Positions 1-7,219 are shown, counted from the first letter of the stretch. The stretch is 35,234 nucleotides of DNA from WS-7 sp035635575 (GCA_035635575.1 DASQAV010000079.1:1-35234), one strand, 5' to 3'. Notes: generated by a model from the sequence alone, not told the origin. Numbers and translations are program-made.

Positions 1-181
1 CGGCCCACGCGAGCGCCAGGAGCACGGCCTCGCGCGGCCTTCGCGCCGCGATCGCGCGCGCATAGACGATCCCGAGCGGCACGACGGGAAGCACCGCGAA
101 GAGAACCGGATTCCGTAACGACAACAAGAGTGGCGGGAGCACGAGGGCCGGGATGACACAGGCGGCCAGGGCGGGTATCAT
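1..181 (-). CDS. Partial membrane protein of unknown function (N-terminus only)
   Basis: An open frame reads leftward from an ATG whose complement is at 179-181 and runs off the window edge after 60 codons. The translation is strongly hydrophobic: an N-terminal stretch containing ALVLPPLLLSL, then a second hydrophobic block (VLFAVLPVVPLGIVYA), then a basic loop with RAIAARRPRE. This looks like the first two membrane segments of an integral membrane protein. It is divergent from the dehydrogenase gene to its right. No Shine-Dalgarno sequence is visible, but a TATACT box (complement of 192-197) lies 10 bases before the ATG, so the transcript may begin within a few bases of the start codon. Too little is present to assign a family. 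The frame could be chance, but its composition is unlike a shadow frame. Confidence 0.5.
   Translation of the reverse strand, partial: MIPALAACVIPALVLPPLLLSLRNPVLFAVLPVVPLGIVYARAIAARRPREAVLLALAWA
153..181 (+). promoter_or_regulatory. Probable promoter of the P5C dehydrogenase gene
   Basis: ATGACA at 153-158 and TATCAT at 176-181 are separated by exactly 17 bases, the same geometry as nine other elements in the window. The predicted transcript start is near 188, giving a leader of about 43 bases to the ATG at 231. The -10 box overlaps the start codon of the divergent membrane protein gene. Confidence 0.5.
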
Positions 182-230
182 AACGGCGCGCAGTATAGGG
201 CGTTTTCCCACGCACTCGGAAGGAGAAGTC

Positions 231-1793
231 ATGCTCGAGGTCATGCTCCCGGAATTCACCAGCGCGCCCATGCTCGACTTCGCCCGCCCGGATGCGGAAG
301 CGGGCATGCGCGAGGCGCTCGAGCGCGTCCGCGCCAAGTTCGGGACGACGTATCCGCTCGTGATCGGGGGAAAGCGGATCACGACGAAGGAAACCTTCCA
401 GAGCAAGAATCCCGCGAACCCCTCGGAGATCGTGGGGAATTTCTCCAAGGCGACCGTGGAGCACGTGAACGACGCCGTGGCTGCCGCGGACAAGGCGTTT
501 CAGGGCTGGGCGTGGACTCCTCCTCAAACTCGGGCGGAAGTGCTGTTGCGCGCGGCCGAGATCCTGCGCCGCCGCCGCCACGAGATGAACGCCACGATGG
601 TGCTCGAGGTGGGGAAGAACTGGTCCGAGGCCGACGGCGACACGGCCGAGGCGATCGACTTCCTGGAATTCTACGCGCGCGAGATGATCCGCTGGGGAGG
701 GCCGCATCCGCTCGTGCAGAATCCCGGCGAGAAGAACGAGCTCGTTTACATCTCGCTCGGTGTGGGCGTGGTCATCCCGCCCTGGAATTTCCCGTGCGCG
801 ATCGCGATGGGGATGACCGCCGCGACGATCGTGACCGGGAACAGCGCGATTCTCAAGCCGAGCAGCGATTCGCCCCTCACGGCCTGGAAAGTCTTCGAGG
901 TCCTGGAGGAGGCGGGCGTGCCCGCGGGCGTCCTCAATTTCCTCCCGGGCCCCGGCGGGACGATCGGCGACGCGCTGGTGGAGCATCCGCGTGTGCGGTT
1001 CGTCGCCTTCACGGGCTCGATGGAGGTCGGGATCGGAATCAACGAGCGCGCGGCGAAGGTGCCCAAGGGACAGATCTGGCTCAAGCGTGCGATCCTCGAG
1101 ATGGGCGGAAAGGACTTCATGATCCTGGATGAGGACGCGGATCTGGACTCCGGGGTGGCGGGCGTCTACGCGGCTGCGTTCGGATTCCAGGGACAGAAGT
1201 GCTCCGCCTGCTCGCGCGCCATCGTGCACGAGAAGCTCTACGACGAATTCGTGGAGAAGCTTCGGGTGCGGACGGACGCGATGACCATCGGCGCGACGGA
1301 GAAGAAGGAGAACTATCTGGGCCCCGTCGCGAGCGCATCCGCGGAGAAGAAGATTCTCGAGTACATGGAGATCGGGAAGGGGGAGGGAAGGCTGATCACG
1401 GGCGGAGGCAAGCACTCCGGTCCGGGATACTTCCTGAAGCCCACGATCTTCGCGGACGTGAAGCCGCGGGCGCGGATCGCGCAGGAGGAGATCTTCGGTC
1501 CGGTGCTCGCGGTGATCAAGGCGCGGTCGTTCGAGGAGGAGATCGAGATCGCGAACGGCACGATCTACGGGCTGACGGGCTCCTACTACAGCCGGGATCG
1601 CGCCAAGGTGGCCGAGGCGAAGCGCCGCCTCCACGTGGGCAATCTCTACATCAACCGGAAGTGCACGGGCGCGCTCGTGGGAATTCATCCCTTCGGTGGT
1701 TTCAACATGAGCGGCACCGATTCCAAGGCCGGCGGTCGCGATTACCTCGGGCTCTTCTTGCAAGGGAAGTCGATCGCGGAATACGTGGGCTGA
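231..1793 (+). CDS. rocA: Delta-1-pyrroline-5-carboxylate dehydrogenase (L-glutamate gamma-semialdehyde dehydrogenase)
   Basis: A 520-residue aldehyde dehydrogenase superfamily enzyme, predicted to oxidise glutamate gamma-semialdehyde to glutamate with NAD+ in proline and arginine breakdown. Visible hallmarks are the WNFPCAI nucleotide-binding segment, the FTGS motif, the general-base glutamate in LEMGGKD (about residue 290), the catalytic cysteine in GQKCSAC (C324), EEIFGPVLAV, and the C-terminal PFGGFNMSGTDSKAGG signature typical of the PutA/RocA group. Length matches stand-alone P5C dehydrogenases (about 515 residues). ATG 231 is chosen over an in-frame ATG at 153 because AGGAG lies at 221-225, five bases upstream, and conserved homology begins after it. 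No proline dehydrogenase gene is in the window, so the partner step must be encoded elsewhere. The family is secure; the exact substrate is inferred from motif similarity. Confidence 0.9.
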   Translation: MLEVMLPEFTSAPMLDFARPDAEAGMREALERVRAKFGTTYPLVIGGKRITTKETFQSKNPANPSEIVGNFSKATVEHVNDAVAAADKAFQGWAWTPPQTRAEVLLRAAEILRRRRHEMNATMVLEVGKNWSEADGDTAEAIDFLEFYAREMIRWGGPHPLVQNPGEKNELVYISLGVGVVIPPWNFPCAIAMGMTAATIVTGNSAILKPSSDSPLTAWKVFEVLEEAGVPAGVLNFLPGPGGTIGDALVEHPRVRFVAFTGSMEVGIGINERAAKVPKGQIWLKRAILEMGGKDFMILDEDADLDSGVAGVYAAAFGFQGQKCSACSRAIVHEKLYDEFVEKLRVRTDAMTIGATEKKENYLGPVASASAEKKILEYMEIGKGEGRLITGGGKHSGPGYFLKPTIFADVKPRARIAQEEIFGPVLAVIKARSFEEEIEIANGTIYGLTGSYYSRDRAKVAEAKRRLHVGNLYINRKCTGALVGIHPFGGFNMSGTDSKAGGRDYLGLFLQGKSIAEYVG

Positions 1794-2051
1794 GACTTCT
1801 GCGAGCGCCGAACAGTTCAAGATTCCGCCAACATGCTCCGGGGCAGGTAACACGCAGCTACGCCAAGTAACCCAGCGTTGACGTGGCGCGTGGTGGTCCG
1901 GTTCCATCACCCATCCCCTGGCACCGAATAACTCCCGCCGCATCCATCGCTTTATGGATTCTTTCACCGTTCGCTCCATTCGGCACGCCTCCCGCAATAG
2001 GCTCGCTGTCTCCACATCCCACCCCGTCGCACTCAACCGGAGGTGAGCGCC
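1794..2051. other. Intergenic region before the PEP-CTERM gene
   Basis: These 258 bases have no convincing gene. They hold a TTGACG at 1878-1883 with no good -10 box at 17 bases, and a short inverted repeat (ATCCAT at 1942-1947, ATGGAT at 1954-1959, six-base loop). No terminator with a T-run follows the dehydrogenase. The promoter of the PEP-CTERM gene presumably lies here but cannot be placed with confidence. Confidence 0.4.
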
Positions 2052-2936
2052 GTGACCCGTTCCATCCTGTTCTTCGCTCTGTTTCTCGCGCTGCTCCTTG
2101 TTGGTCCCCCTCCCGCGTCCCCGGGAGTTCTCTCGCTCTCGCTGATCTCGGGACTCACCGATCTCACGGGAAGCACCGAGATCCAGGATCCGGTCTGGCA
2201 GGAGAGCCTCTCCGGATCGACGCTCGCCCAGCTCGGCTCGCCACTCGTGTTCGATCCCCAGATGGACGCGCTCACCAGCCTGACCGTGCGCCTGACCAAC
2301 ACGTCCGCCGCCGCGATCACGCTTCCGGAATTCCTTCCGGGCGTGTCCGTGCTGACCGGGCTGAATGGAATCCCGGGCTATTCCTCGAGGCTCAACGTGG
2401 GAACGGGAGGGAATCGGGGCGCGAGCGGAGCGGCGGGTGCGGACGGCACCATCAGCCGCACCGTGCTCGATACGTCCTACGATCTCCTGGTGGAGAGCAC
2501 TCCGGGGACGATCTCGAACGGCGGTGGGGGCGGTGCGGGTACCGCGGTCGCGGAGAACTGGATCGCGATGACCGGGGCGTCCGGGGATCATCTCTCCCAG
2601 TACCTGGCCAATCGCGTGCTGAATCCCGGCGAATACATCGATATCCCGGACTTCGCCAAGCTCACCGCGTTCCACCGCACGAACGACGAGGCGCGGATGG
2701 CGTTCGGGTTCGATCTGCCGACGTTCAGCTCGGGGGGGATCTCGGTGACCACGGGGGCCTTCAGCGCGACCTGCTCGGGACCTTCCATCGTCGCGGAGCC
2801 GCCGCCTCCTCCGCCGTCCGCGGTTCCGGAGCCGGCGAGCGTGACGCTCCTGATCGGCGGCCTAGCGCTGGGAGCGACTCGCCGTGGGCTCGCCCGTTCG
2901 CGCAAGAAGCCCAGCCAGGATCTCGCGCGCGTATGA
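2052..2936 (+). CDS. PEP-CTERM sorting domain-containing surface or secreted protein
   Basis: A 294-residue exported protein. It opens with a signal peptide (basic MTRS, then a hydrophobic core rich in F, L and A up to about residue 25). The middle is a Gly, Ser and Thr-rich beta-type region with no recognised enzyme motif. A proline run (PPPPPPSA) precedes a canonical PEP-CTERM tail: VPEPAS at about residues 258-263, a hydrophobic helix and a basic end (ATRRGLARSRKK). In known systems this tail is recognised by an exosortase and the protein is delivered to the surface or extracellular matrix. GTG 2052 is preferred over the in-frame GTG at 2043 because GGAGG at 2039-2043 is then eight bases upstream. 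The last 75 bases overlap the end of the convergent Mur ligase gene. No exosortase gene is in the window. The sorting signal is clear; the function is unknown. Confidence 0.85.
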   Translation: MTRSILFFALFLALLLVGPPPASPGVLSLSLISGLTDLTGSTEIQDPVWQESLSGSTLAQLGSPLVFDPQMDALTSLTVRLTNTSAAAITLPEFLPGVSVLTGLNGIPGYSSRLNVGTGGNRGASGAAGADGTISRTVLDTSYDLLVESTPGTISNGGGGGAGTAVAENWIAMTGASGDHLSQYLANRVLNPGEYIDIPDFAKLTAFHRTNDEARMAFGFDLPTFSSGGISVTTGAFSATCSGPSIVAEPPPPPPSAVPEPASVTLLIGGLALGATRRGLARSRKKPSQDLARV

Positions 2937-4289
2937 GGGAAGGGTGTCGTCGCGGGCGCCCATGACGACCACGCGGTCGCCACTCCGGGCGCCCTCGATG
3001 ACGTCCCGGAGCGCTTCCTCGCGCGTGGCGACCTTGGCGGCCCGCTCCGACTGCGTCACCGGCTCGGCAATGTCCTCGGAGCGGATCGTTCGATTGGCGG
3101 TGCCCCCCGCGTCGTAGATGGGCGAGAGGAGAAGGTGATCCCCGGGGCGAAGCGCCGCTCGAAACGTTTCGATCAGCTCGTCGCGGAAGAAGTTCGTCGG
3201 CCCGTAGCCGTGGGGCTGATACAGAACCCAGAGGGAGCCGTTCGGACGAAGCGCCTCGATCGCCATGCGGATCTTCACCGGGTTGTGACCGAAGTCGTCG
3301 TAGACGTCCACGCCGTCCGCGGCTCCCACCCGCTCGAGCCGCCGGCGCACTCCCGCGAATCGCTCGAGCGATTGGGCGGCCGGCTCGACGTGAACCCCCG
3401 CCGCTACGGCGGTGGCGATCGCCAAGGCCGCATTCTGAACCGTGAGGAGGCCTGGGAAGGGAACGTGAGCCTCGGCGCCGCCGATCGTGAAGCGCACGCC
3501 GTTCGGCGTGAGGCGAACCGCGCCCGCGATCAGATCCGGCGCGCTCCACACGGGCTCCCCCTCCACCGCCACGGTGAGCACGGGAAGGTGTGAGGGGCGC
3601 AGCACGGATTGAAGCGCCGGGTCGCCGACGTGGATCACCGCACGCTCGCGCGTCTGCTCCAGGAGCTTCGCGAAGAGCGCGGTCGTGACGTCGATCTCCT
3701 TGTGGTCTCTCGTGAGATTGGTGAGCGTGGCGATCGCGGGCGCGAACTCCGCCACGCTTCCGTCGCTCTCGTCCGTCTCCACGACGAACCAGTCGCTTCC
3801 GCCGACGCGCAAGCTACCGGGGGGAAACGCGCCCGCCAGGTCCACGGCGGCGCCGCCGCCGTAGAACGAAGGATCGAATCCGTTGTCCAGAAGGATGTGG
3901 GCCACCATCGCTGTGACGGTGGATTTGCCGCTCGTGCCGGCGATCGCGATCGTGCGCCGCTCCGCCGCCAGCTCCGCCAGGAACGAGCCCCGGCGGATAC
4001 GTGGGATCCCCAGCTCCTGCGCGCGGACGTAATCGGGGTTCGTGGGCTCCACCGCGGTCGAGTGCACCAGCGCGTCGAGCCCGCGCACCACCCCGGAGCC
4101 ATCCTGCGGCACCAGCGTGACCCGGGCTTCCTCGAGGGCGTCGAAGATCGGCAATCTCAGACCGCGGTCGAGATTCCGATCGGAGCCCGTGACACGCGCC
4201 CCGAAGAGCGATACCAGCTGAGCCAGCGGGGCCATGCCGCTCCCGCCCACGCCGCTGAAGTGGTAGCGCCTCTCGGAAAGGGAATTCAT
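2862..4289 (-). CDS. MurC/Mpl-type Mur ligase (UDP-N-acetylmuramate amino acid or peptide ligase family)
   Basis: A 475-residue Mur ligase. Seen in order: an N-terminal UDP-sugar-binding Rossmann segment (FSGVGGSGMAPLA, about residues 11-22), an ATP-binding loop GTSGKST (118-124), a central-domain motif NLTRDH (191-196), and the C-terminal domain with YDDFGHNP (330-337). Family members join L-Ala (MurC) or recycled tripeptide (Mpl) to UDP-MurNAc in peptidoglycan synthesis. The loop differs from the usual GTHGKTT of MurC, and the usual DDYGHHP has become DDFGHNP. The gene stands alone, away from a division/cell-wall cluster. The precise substrate is therefore uncertain and it may be a MurC paralogue. 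ATG 4289 is chosen because homology begins at once and a promoter places the transcript start on that A; no Shine-Dalgarno is present. The 3' end overlaps the PEP-CTERM gene. Confidence 0.85.
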   Translation of the reverse strand: MNSLSERRYHFSGVGGSGMAPLAQLVSLFGARVTGSDRNLDRGLRLPIFDALEEARVTLVPQDGSGVVRGLDALVHSTAVEPTNPDYVRAQELGIPRIRRGSFLAELAAERRTIAIAGTSGKSTVTAMVAHILLDNGFDPSFYGGGAAVDLAGAFPPGSLRVGGSDWFVVETDESDGSVAEFAPAIATLTNLTRDHKEIDVTTALFAKLLEQTRERAVIHVGDPALQSVLRPSHLPVLTVAVEGEPVWSAPDLIAGAVRLTPNGVRFTIGGAEAHVPFPGLLTVQNAALAIATAVAAGVHVEPAAQSLERFAGVRRRLERVGAADGVDVYDDFGHNPVKIRMAIEALRPNGSLWVLYQPHGYGPTNFFRDELIETFRAALRPGDHLLLSPIYDAGGTANRTIRSEDIAEPVTQSERAAKVATREEALRDVIEGARSGDRVVVMGARDDTLPSYAREILAGLLARTGEPTASRSQR

Positions 4290-4295
4290 TCTGCG

Positions 4296-4324
4296 AGTGT
4301 GGCTTTCTGGGTCCGGTGGGTCAA
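4296..4324 (-). promoter_or_regulatory. Probable leaderless promoter of the Mur ligase gene
   Basis: On the minus strand TTGACC (4324 down to 4319) and CACACT (4301 down to 4296) are 17 bases apart. Six bases separate the -10 box from the ATG at 4289, so the expected transcript start is the A of the start codon. There is no Shine-Dalgarno sequence. The promoter is divergent from the tRNA-Ala promoter about 40 bases away. Confidence 0.55.
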
Positions 4325-4362
4325 GTTGAGGCTCCCGGTCGTGTTCGCGCATCCAAACGCGA

Positions 4363-4391
4363 TTGACGCTTTGCGGCCGTGCCTTTAGCTT
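4363..4391 (+). promoter_or_regulatory. Probable tRNA-Ala promoter
   Basis: TTGACG at 4363-4368 and TAGCTT at 4386-4391 are separated by 17 bases. The predicted start near 4398 gives a short leader of about 19 bases before the tRNA at 4417. Confidence 0.6.
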
Positions 4392-4416
4392 GTTCTACGA
4401 TCGGCAACGAACGGAT

Positions 4417-4489
4417 GGGGCTGTAGCTCAATTGGGAGAGCGCCTGACTGGCAGTCAGGAGGTAGGGGGTTCGATCCCCCCCAGCTCCA
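4417..4489 (+). tRNA. tRNA-Ala (anticodon GGC)
   Basis: A complete cloverleaf can be folded by hand: a seven-base-pair acceptor stem (GGGGCTG with CAGCTCC), a D arm with GCTC/GAGC, an anticodon stem CCTGA/TCAGG with loop CTGGCAG, and a T arm GGGGG-TTCGATC-CCCCC. The anticodon GGC is at 4450-4452 and reads the alanine codon GCC. The acceptor stem carries the G3:U70 wobble pair that defines alanine tRNAs, which settles the identity. The discriminator base is A4489; CCA is not encoded. Confidence 0.97.
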
Positions 4490-4495
4490 CTTTCT

Positions 4496-4987
4496 TCATC
4501 TTGCAGCAGGCACCTGCTCCATGACCAGCGACCCCTTCCAGGCCTCCGCGGCCTTGAAGGCAAGGTCGGCGGTCACGAACCGATAGCCGTTCCCCTCCAC
4601 AATCCCCTCGTAGTTCTCGCGAAGCGATTCCATCAGGTGCTTGAGTGCCCACTCGAGAGCGTACGCCGGGCCCAGCCTGCGGGCCCTGGGGAACGAGCTG
4701 TCGAAGAGAGATTTGATGCTGTCAGCGCGGACAAAGAGACCCAGGATGCGGTCCCCGAACTCCGTGTCGTCGAGATCGCGGGTCGAGAGATCGACGCGGG
4801 CCTTCTGGAGCTCGAAGCAGATCGCGTTGAACTCCTGCACCAACCCCTGCAAATTGGCGCTGTCTCCGCGGGCGCTGCCGCCGCTCCCGATACCCGGGGA
4901 CGTTGCGGTCAGCACGAGCGTGAGCGCAAATGCCGGAAGGAGAGCCCTTCCTTTCCGCGTTGCCGCGGCGGGACGTGAATCCTGCAT
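4496..4987 (-). CDS. Small exported protein of unknown function
   Basis: A 163-residue protein I do not recognise. The start at ATG 4987 is supported by a GGAGAAGGA purine tract about five bases upstream on the minus strand; longer in-frame starts lack this and would add an unlikely basic extension. The N-terminus is a signal peptide: charged residues (RKGR), a hydrophobic core (LLPAFALTLVLTA), then a small-residue Gly/Ser/Ala stretch. The mature part is mostly alpha-helical, with one cysteine (in AICFEL) and acidic and basic heptad-like segments such as VQEFNAICFELQKARVDLS, suggesting a small periplasmic helical protein. It is divergent from the M16-fold gene. Its stop lies six bases from the 3' end of tRNA-Ala, which is transcribed toward it. 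No function can be assigned. Confidence 0.7.
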   Translation of the reverse strand: MQDSRPAAATRKGRALLPAFALTLVLTATSPGIGSGGSARGDSANLQGLVQEFNAICFELQKARVDLSTRDLDDTEFGDRILGLFVRADSIKSLFDSSFPRARRLGPAYALEWALKHLMESLRENYEGIVEGNGYRFVTADLAFKAAEAWKGSLVMEQVPAAR

Positions 4988-5092
4988 ATGTCCTTCTCCG
5001 GAACGGAACCGCCCCGAGCGGTCCCTGGTACAATTATCGGAACGAAGGGCCGAAAACTTAGGCACTTCCGCTCATTTCGCAACTTCCAGACC

Positions 5093-5115
5093 GGCCGCGT
5101 CACATTGACGCGGCC
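5093..5115. repeat. Perfect 10-bp inverted repeat over the M16 promoter (operator candidate)
   Basis: GGCCGCGTCA at 5093-5102 and TGACGCGGCC at 5106-5115 are exact reverse complements separated by three bases. The -35 box TTGACG (5105-5110) lies inside the right arm, a typical place for a repressor site. A dimeric DNA-binding protein is inferred but none is encoded nearby. Confidence 0.6.
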
Positions 5116-5133
5116 CGACCCCTCTGATAGGTT
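5105..5133 (+). promoter_or_regulatory. Probable leaderless promoter of the M16-fold gene
   Basis: TTGACG at 5105-5110 and TAGGTT at 5128-5133 are 17 bases apart. Six bases (5134-5139) follow before the ATG at 5140, so transcription is predicted to start on the A of the start codon. No Shine-Dalgarno is present. The element overlaps the inverted repeat at 5093-5115. Confidence 0.6.
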
Positions 5134-5139
5134 GGTGTC

Positions 5140-6537
5140 ATGCCCTCCCAAAACCGCGGATTTCATTCGATTAGCGGGCTTTGGCCGCTTTCGGCCGTCG
5201 CCGCATTTCTCCTTTTGATCCCCGCCCTGGCGCTCGGCCAGGAGGAGCGGCAGGCGCCCAAGGTCGTCCCGAGGGTCCCGATTTACGATCCCGGCACCCC
5301 CGTGATGAAGAAGATCCTGCGTAATGGGGTCACCCTCCTGGTTCAGGAGCAGAGGACCAGCGAGCGGGTCGCGGGGGCCGTGGCCGTCAGGATGGGGGCC
5401 GTCTACGAGTCCGACGACGACGCGGGCCGGGGCCAGGTGCTCATCAAGGCGATGACCGTCGCCACCCAGAAGCTCCCGCCCACCGAGCTGGCGCTTCGGC
5501 TCCTGGCCGCGGACGCGAAGATGGAATCGGGAGCCGGTCCGGACCTGGGCCAGATCTCGATCACGACCAAGCGGGAGCAGGTGGATCAGGCGATCGACCT
5601 CCTTTCACAAGTAGTGCTCCAGCCCGACTTCCCGGACACGGCGGTGGAGGCTTCGCGCCAGCGCGCGCTCACGGTCGCGGCCGACGAGAACGAGAACCCA
5701 CTCAAGGCGGCGTACTCGATGTATCTGGCCACCATGTTCCGGGGAAGTCCCCTGGCGCGGCCGATCTCGGGCACCGTTTCGGGAATCGCCGACTGCCGGA
5801 AGAAGGACCTCGTGTCGCTCCACCGGAAGTATTTCGCGGGCGGCAACATGGTCGTCTGCTTCGTGGGGAATCTGGACGGCAAGAAGGTGATGGCCCAGCT
5901 GGAGAAGGCCTTCACGTCGGCACCCGACGGCAAAGCGCTGGACCCGGTCCCGGGTCCTCCCATTCCCCTCGCGGCCGACACGACGGTCACGGCCGAGCGC
6001 GACATGCCCTCATCCGTCATGACGTTCGGGTACCCGGCGCCGGGCTACACCGAGCCCGATTACGCCGCGTTCAAGATCATCGAGTATTACCTGGCGTCTC
6101 AGGACCGCTCGCCGATCGCGTACTGGATGAAACAGAGGGGACAGTCCACGGTGGTCGGCGTGATCTACCCGCCGTATCCCAAGCGGTCCAGCATGGCGGT
6201 CTACCTGGGCACCCCTCCCAGCCGTCTTCAGGCGGCGCGCGACACGGTGGCCGCGGTGATGGGACGTCTCCGGATCCAGCCACTGGATGACGGGGAGTGG
6301 GCGGAGCAGCTGAAGCGCGTCCAGAACTCCACCTTCGTCAACCAGAACGATCCTCTGGTGCGCGCGCGCGCCATGTCGCAGTTCGAGGCGGCCGGGGTCG
6401 GCTACGATTTCCAGCGCCGTTTCGAAGAGGCCCTGCTCAAGCTGAATCCCGAGAGCCTCCGGGAAACCGCGACGCGATGGTTCACTCATTCCTCCGAGGC
6501 GGCCATCACACCGGTCAGGAGCGAGTCCAAGCTTTAA
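5140..6537 (+). CDS. Exported M16-family (insulinase-like) protein lacking the zinc-binding motif
   Basis: A 465-residue protein with a signal peptide (hydrophobic residues about 15-32, cleavage near ALG-QEE) and the two-domain M16 fold. It opens with ILRNGVTLLVQEQ, the usual first strand of M16 proteins, and has a second-domain region around KYFAGGNMVVCFVGNLD (the counterpart of HYRPDNMVLAVVGD in active enzymes). The inverted HxxEH zinc motif expected after GAVYESDDDAG is absent: residues 97-105 read RGQVLIKAM. It is therefore probably a non-catalytic M16 subunit, like those that pair with active partners in mitochondrial and bacterial M16 complexes. No catalytic partner is in the window. 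It is the first gene of the long co-directional run and has a probable leaderless promoter with an operator-like palindrome. Acting in the periplasm is inferred from the signal peptide. Confidence 0.85.
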   Translation: MPSQNRGFHSISGLWPLSAVAAFLLLIPALALGQEERQAPKVVPRVPIYDPGTPVMKKILRNGVTLLVQEQRTSERVAGAVAVRMGAVYESDDDAGRGQVLIKAMTVATQKLPPTELALRLLAADAKMESGAGPDLGQISITTKREQVDQAIDLLSQVVLQPDFPDTAVEASRQRALTVAADENENPLKAAYSMYLATMFRGSPLARPISGTVSGIADCRKKDLVSLHRKYFAGGNMVVCFVGNLDGKKVMAQLEKAFTSAPDGKALDPVPGPPIPLAADTTVTAERDMPSSVMTFGYPAPGYTEPDYAAFKIIEYYLASQDRSPIAYWMKQRGQSTVVGVIYPPYPKRSSMAVYLGTPPSRLQAARDTVAAVMGRLRIQPLDDGEWAEQLKRVQNSTFVNQNDPLVRARAMSQFEAAGVGYDFQRRFEEALLKLNPESLRETATRWFTHSSEAAITPVRSESKL

Positions 6538-6580
6538 CGAGCCCTCGCGGTTCGAGGCGCATGGGGAGGGAGGAGGGTCG

Positions 6581-7219
6581 GTGGGCGATGTGACGGGGAT
6601 CCTCCTGATGATCCCGCCGCTTCTGTTCGCGCTCACGTTCCACGAGTACAGCCACGCCTACGTCGCCACCCGTCTCGGGGACCCCACGGCCAAGCTCCTG
6701 GGACGGCTGACGCTGAATCCCATCGCGCACCTCGATCCGATGGGAACGCTCGTCTTCATCCTGACCCAGCGGATCGGATGGGCGAAGCCGGTGCCGATCG
6801 ACGAGCGCTACCTCCAGCATCCGCGGCGTGACATCATGTGGATCGCGCTGGCGGGCCCTGTTTCGAACACGATCCTCGCGCTCCTGTTCGGGACGATCGT
6901 GCGGTTCTGGGCTCCGATGCCGGTGACCAGCGTGGCGCAGCGGATCCTCCTGGCCATGGTCGAGGGAAGCGTGATCGTGAATCTCGGGCTCGCGGCGTTC
7001 AACCTGATCCCCATCTTTCCGCTGGATGGATCGCGTATCCTGACGGGCATCCTGAGCCCCGTGGCGGCGGAGCGCTTCCGCGAGCTCGACCCGTACGGCC
7101 CGTTCGTGCTGATGGGAATCGTGGTGCTCGGGATGACGACCGGAGTGAATCTATTCAGCTACGTGGTCTATCCCGTGATCTACGTTCTCGGGAGACTGTT
7201 CACCGGGGGAGTGCTTTGA
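6581..7219 (+). CDS. Site-2 protease family (M50) membrane metalloprotease
   Basis: A 212-residue polytopic membrane protein of the short M50 type that cleaves substrates within the membrane. The zinc motif HEYSH is at residues 21-25 in the first hydrophobic segment, and the second metal-ligand motif NLIPIFPLDG is at 141-150. Several hydrophobic segments lie between and after them; there is no PDZ domain. It belongs to the compact group often encoded next to trpS and scpAB, whose substrate is generally unknown. The start is GTG 6581, five bases after GGAG (6572-6575); GTG 6590 is an in-frame alternative. The stop overlaps the trpS start (TTGA), implying coupled translation. Family assignment is secure; substrate is not known. 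Confidence 0.93.
   Translation: MGDVTGILLMIPPLLFALTFHEYSHAYVATRLGDPTAKLLGRLTLNPIAHLDPMGTLVFILTQRIGWAKPVPIDERYLQHPRRDIMWIALAGPVSNTILALLFGTIVRFWAPMPVTSVAQRILLAMVEGSVIVNLGLAAFNLIPIFPLDGSRILTGILSPVAAERFRELDPYGPFVLMGIVVLGMTTGVNLFSYVVYPVIYVLGRLFTGGVL

Noticed and set aside
1878..1907. TTGACG with TTCCAT as a promoter for the PEP-CTERM gene
   Set aside because: The spacing is 18 and the -10 box matches only three of six bases, unlike the other sites.
1883..2965. A 360-codon plus-strand frame
   Set aside because: It is out of frame with the PEP-CTERM gene, which has a clear signal peptide and sorting tail. The shadow has neither.
4321..4652. Two minus-strand frames across tRNA-Ala containing GGIEPPTS- and GGDRTPYLL-type text
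   Set aside because: These are the well-known spurious peptides read from the antisense of tRNA genes; the tRNA explains the sequence.
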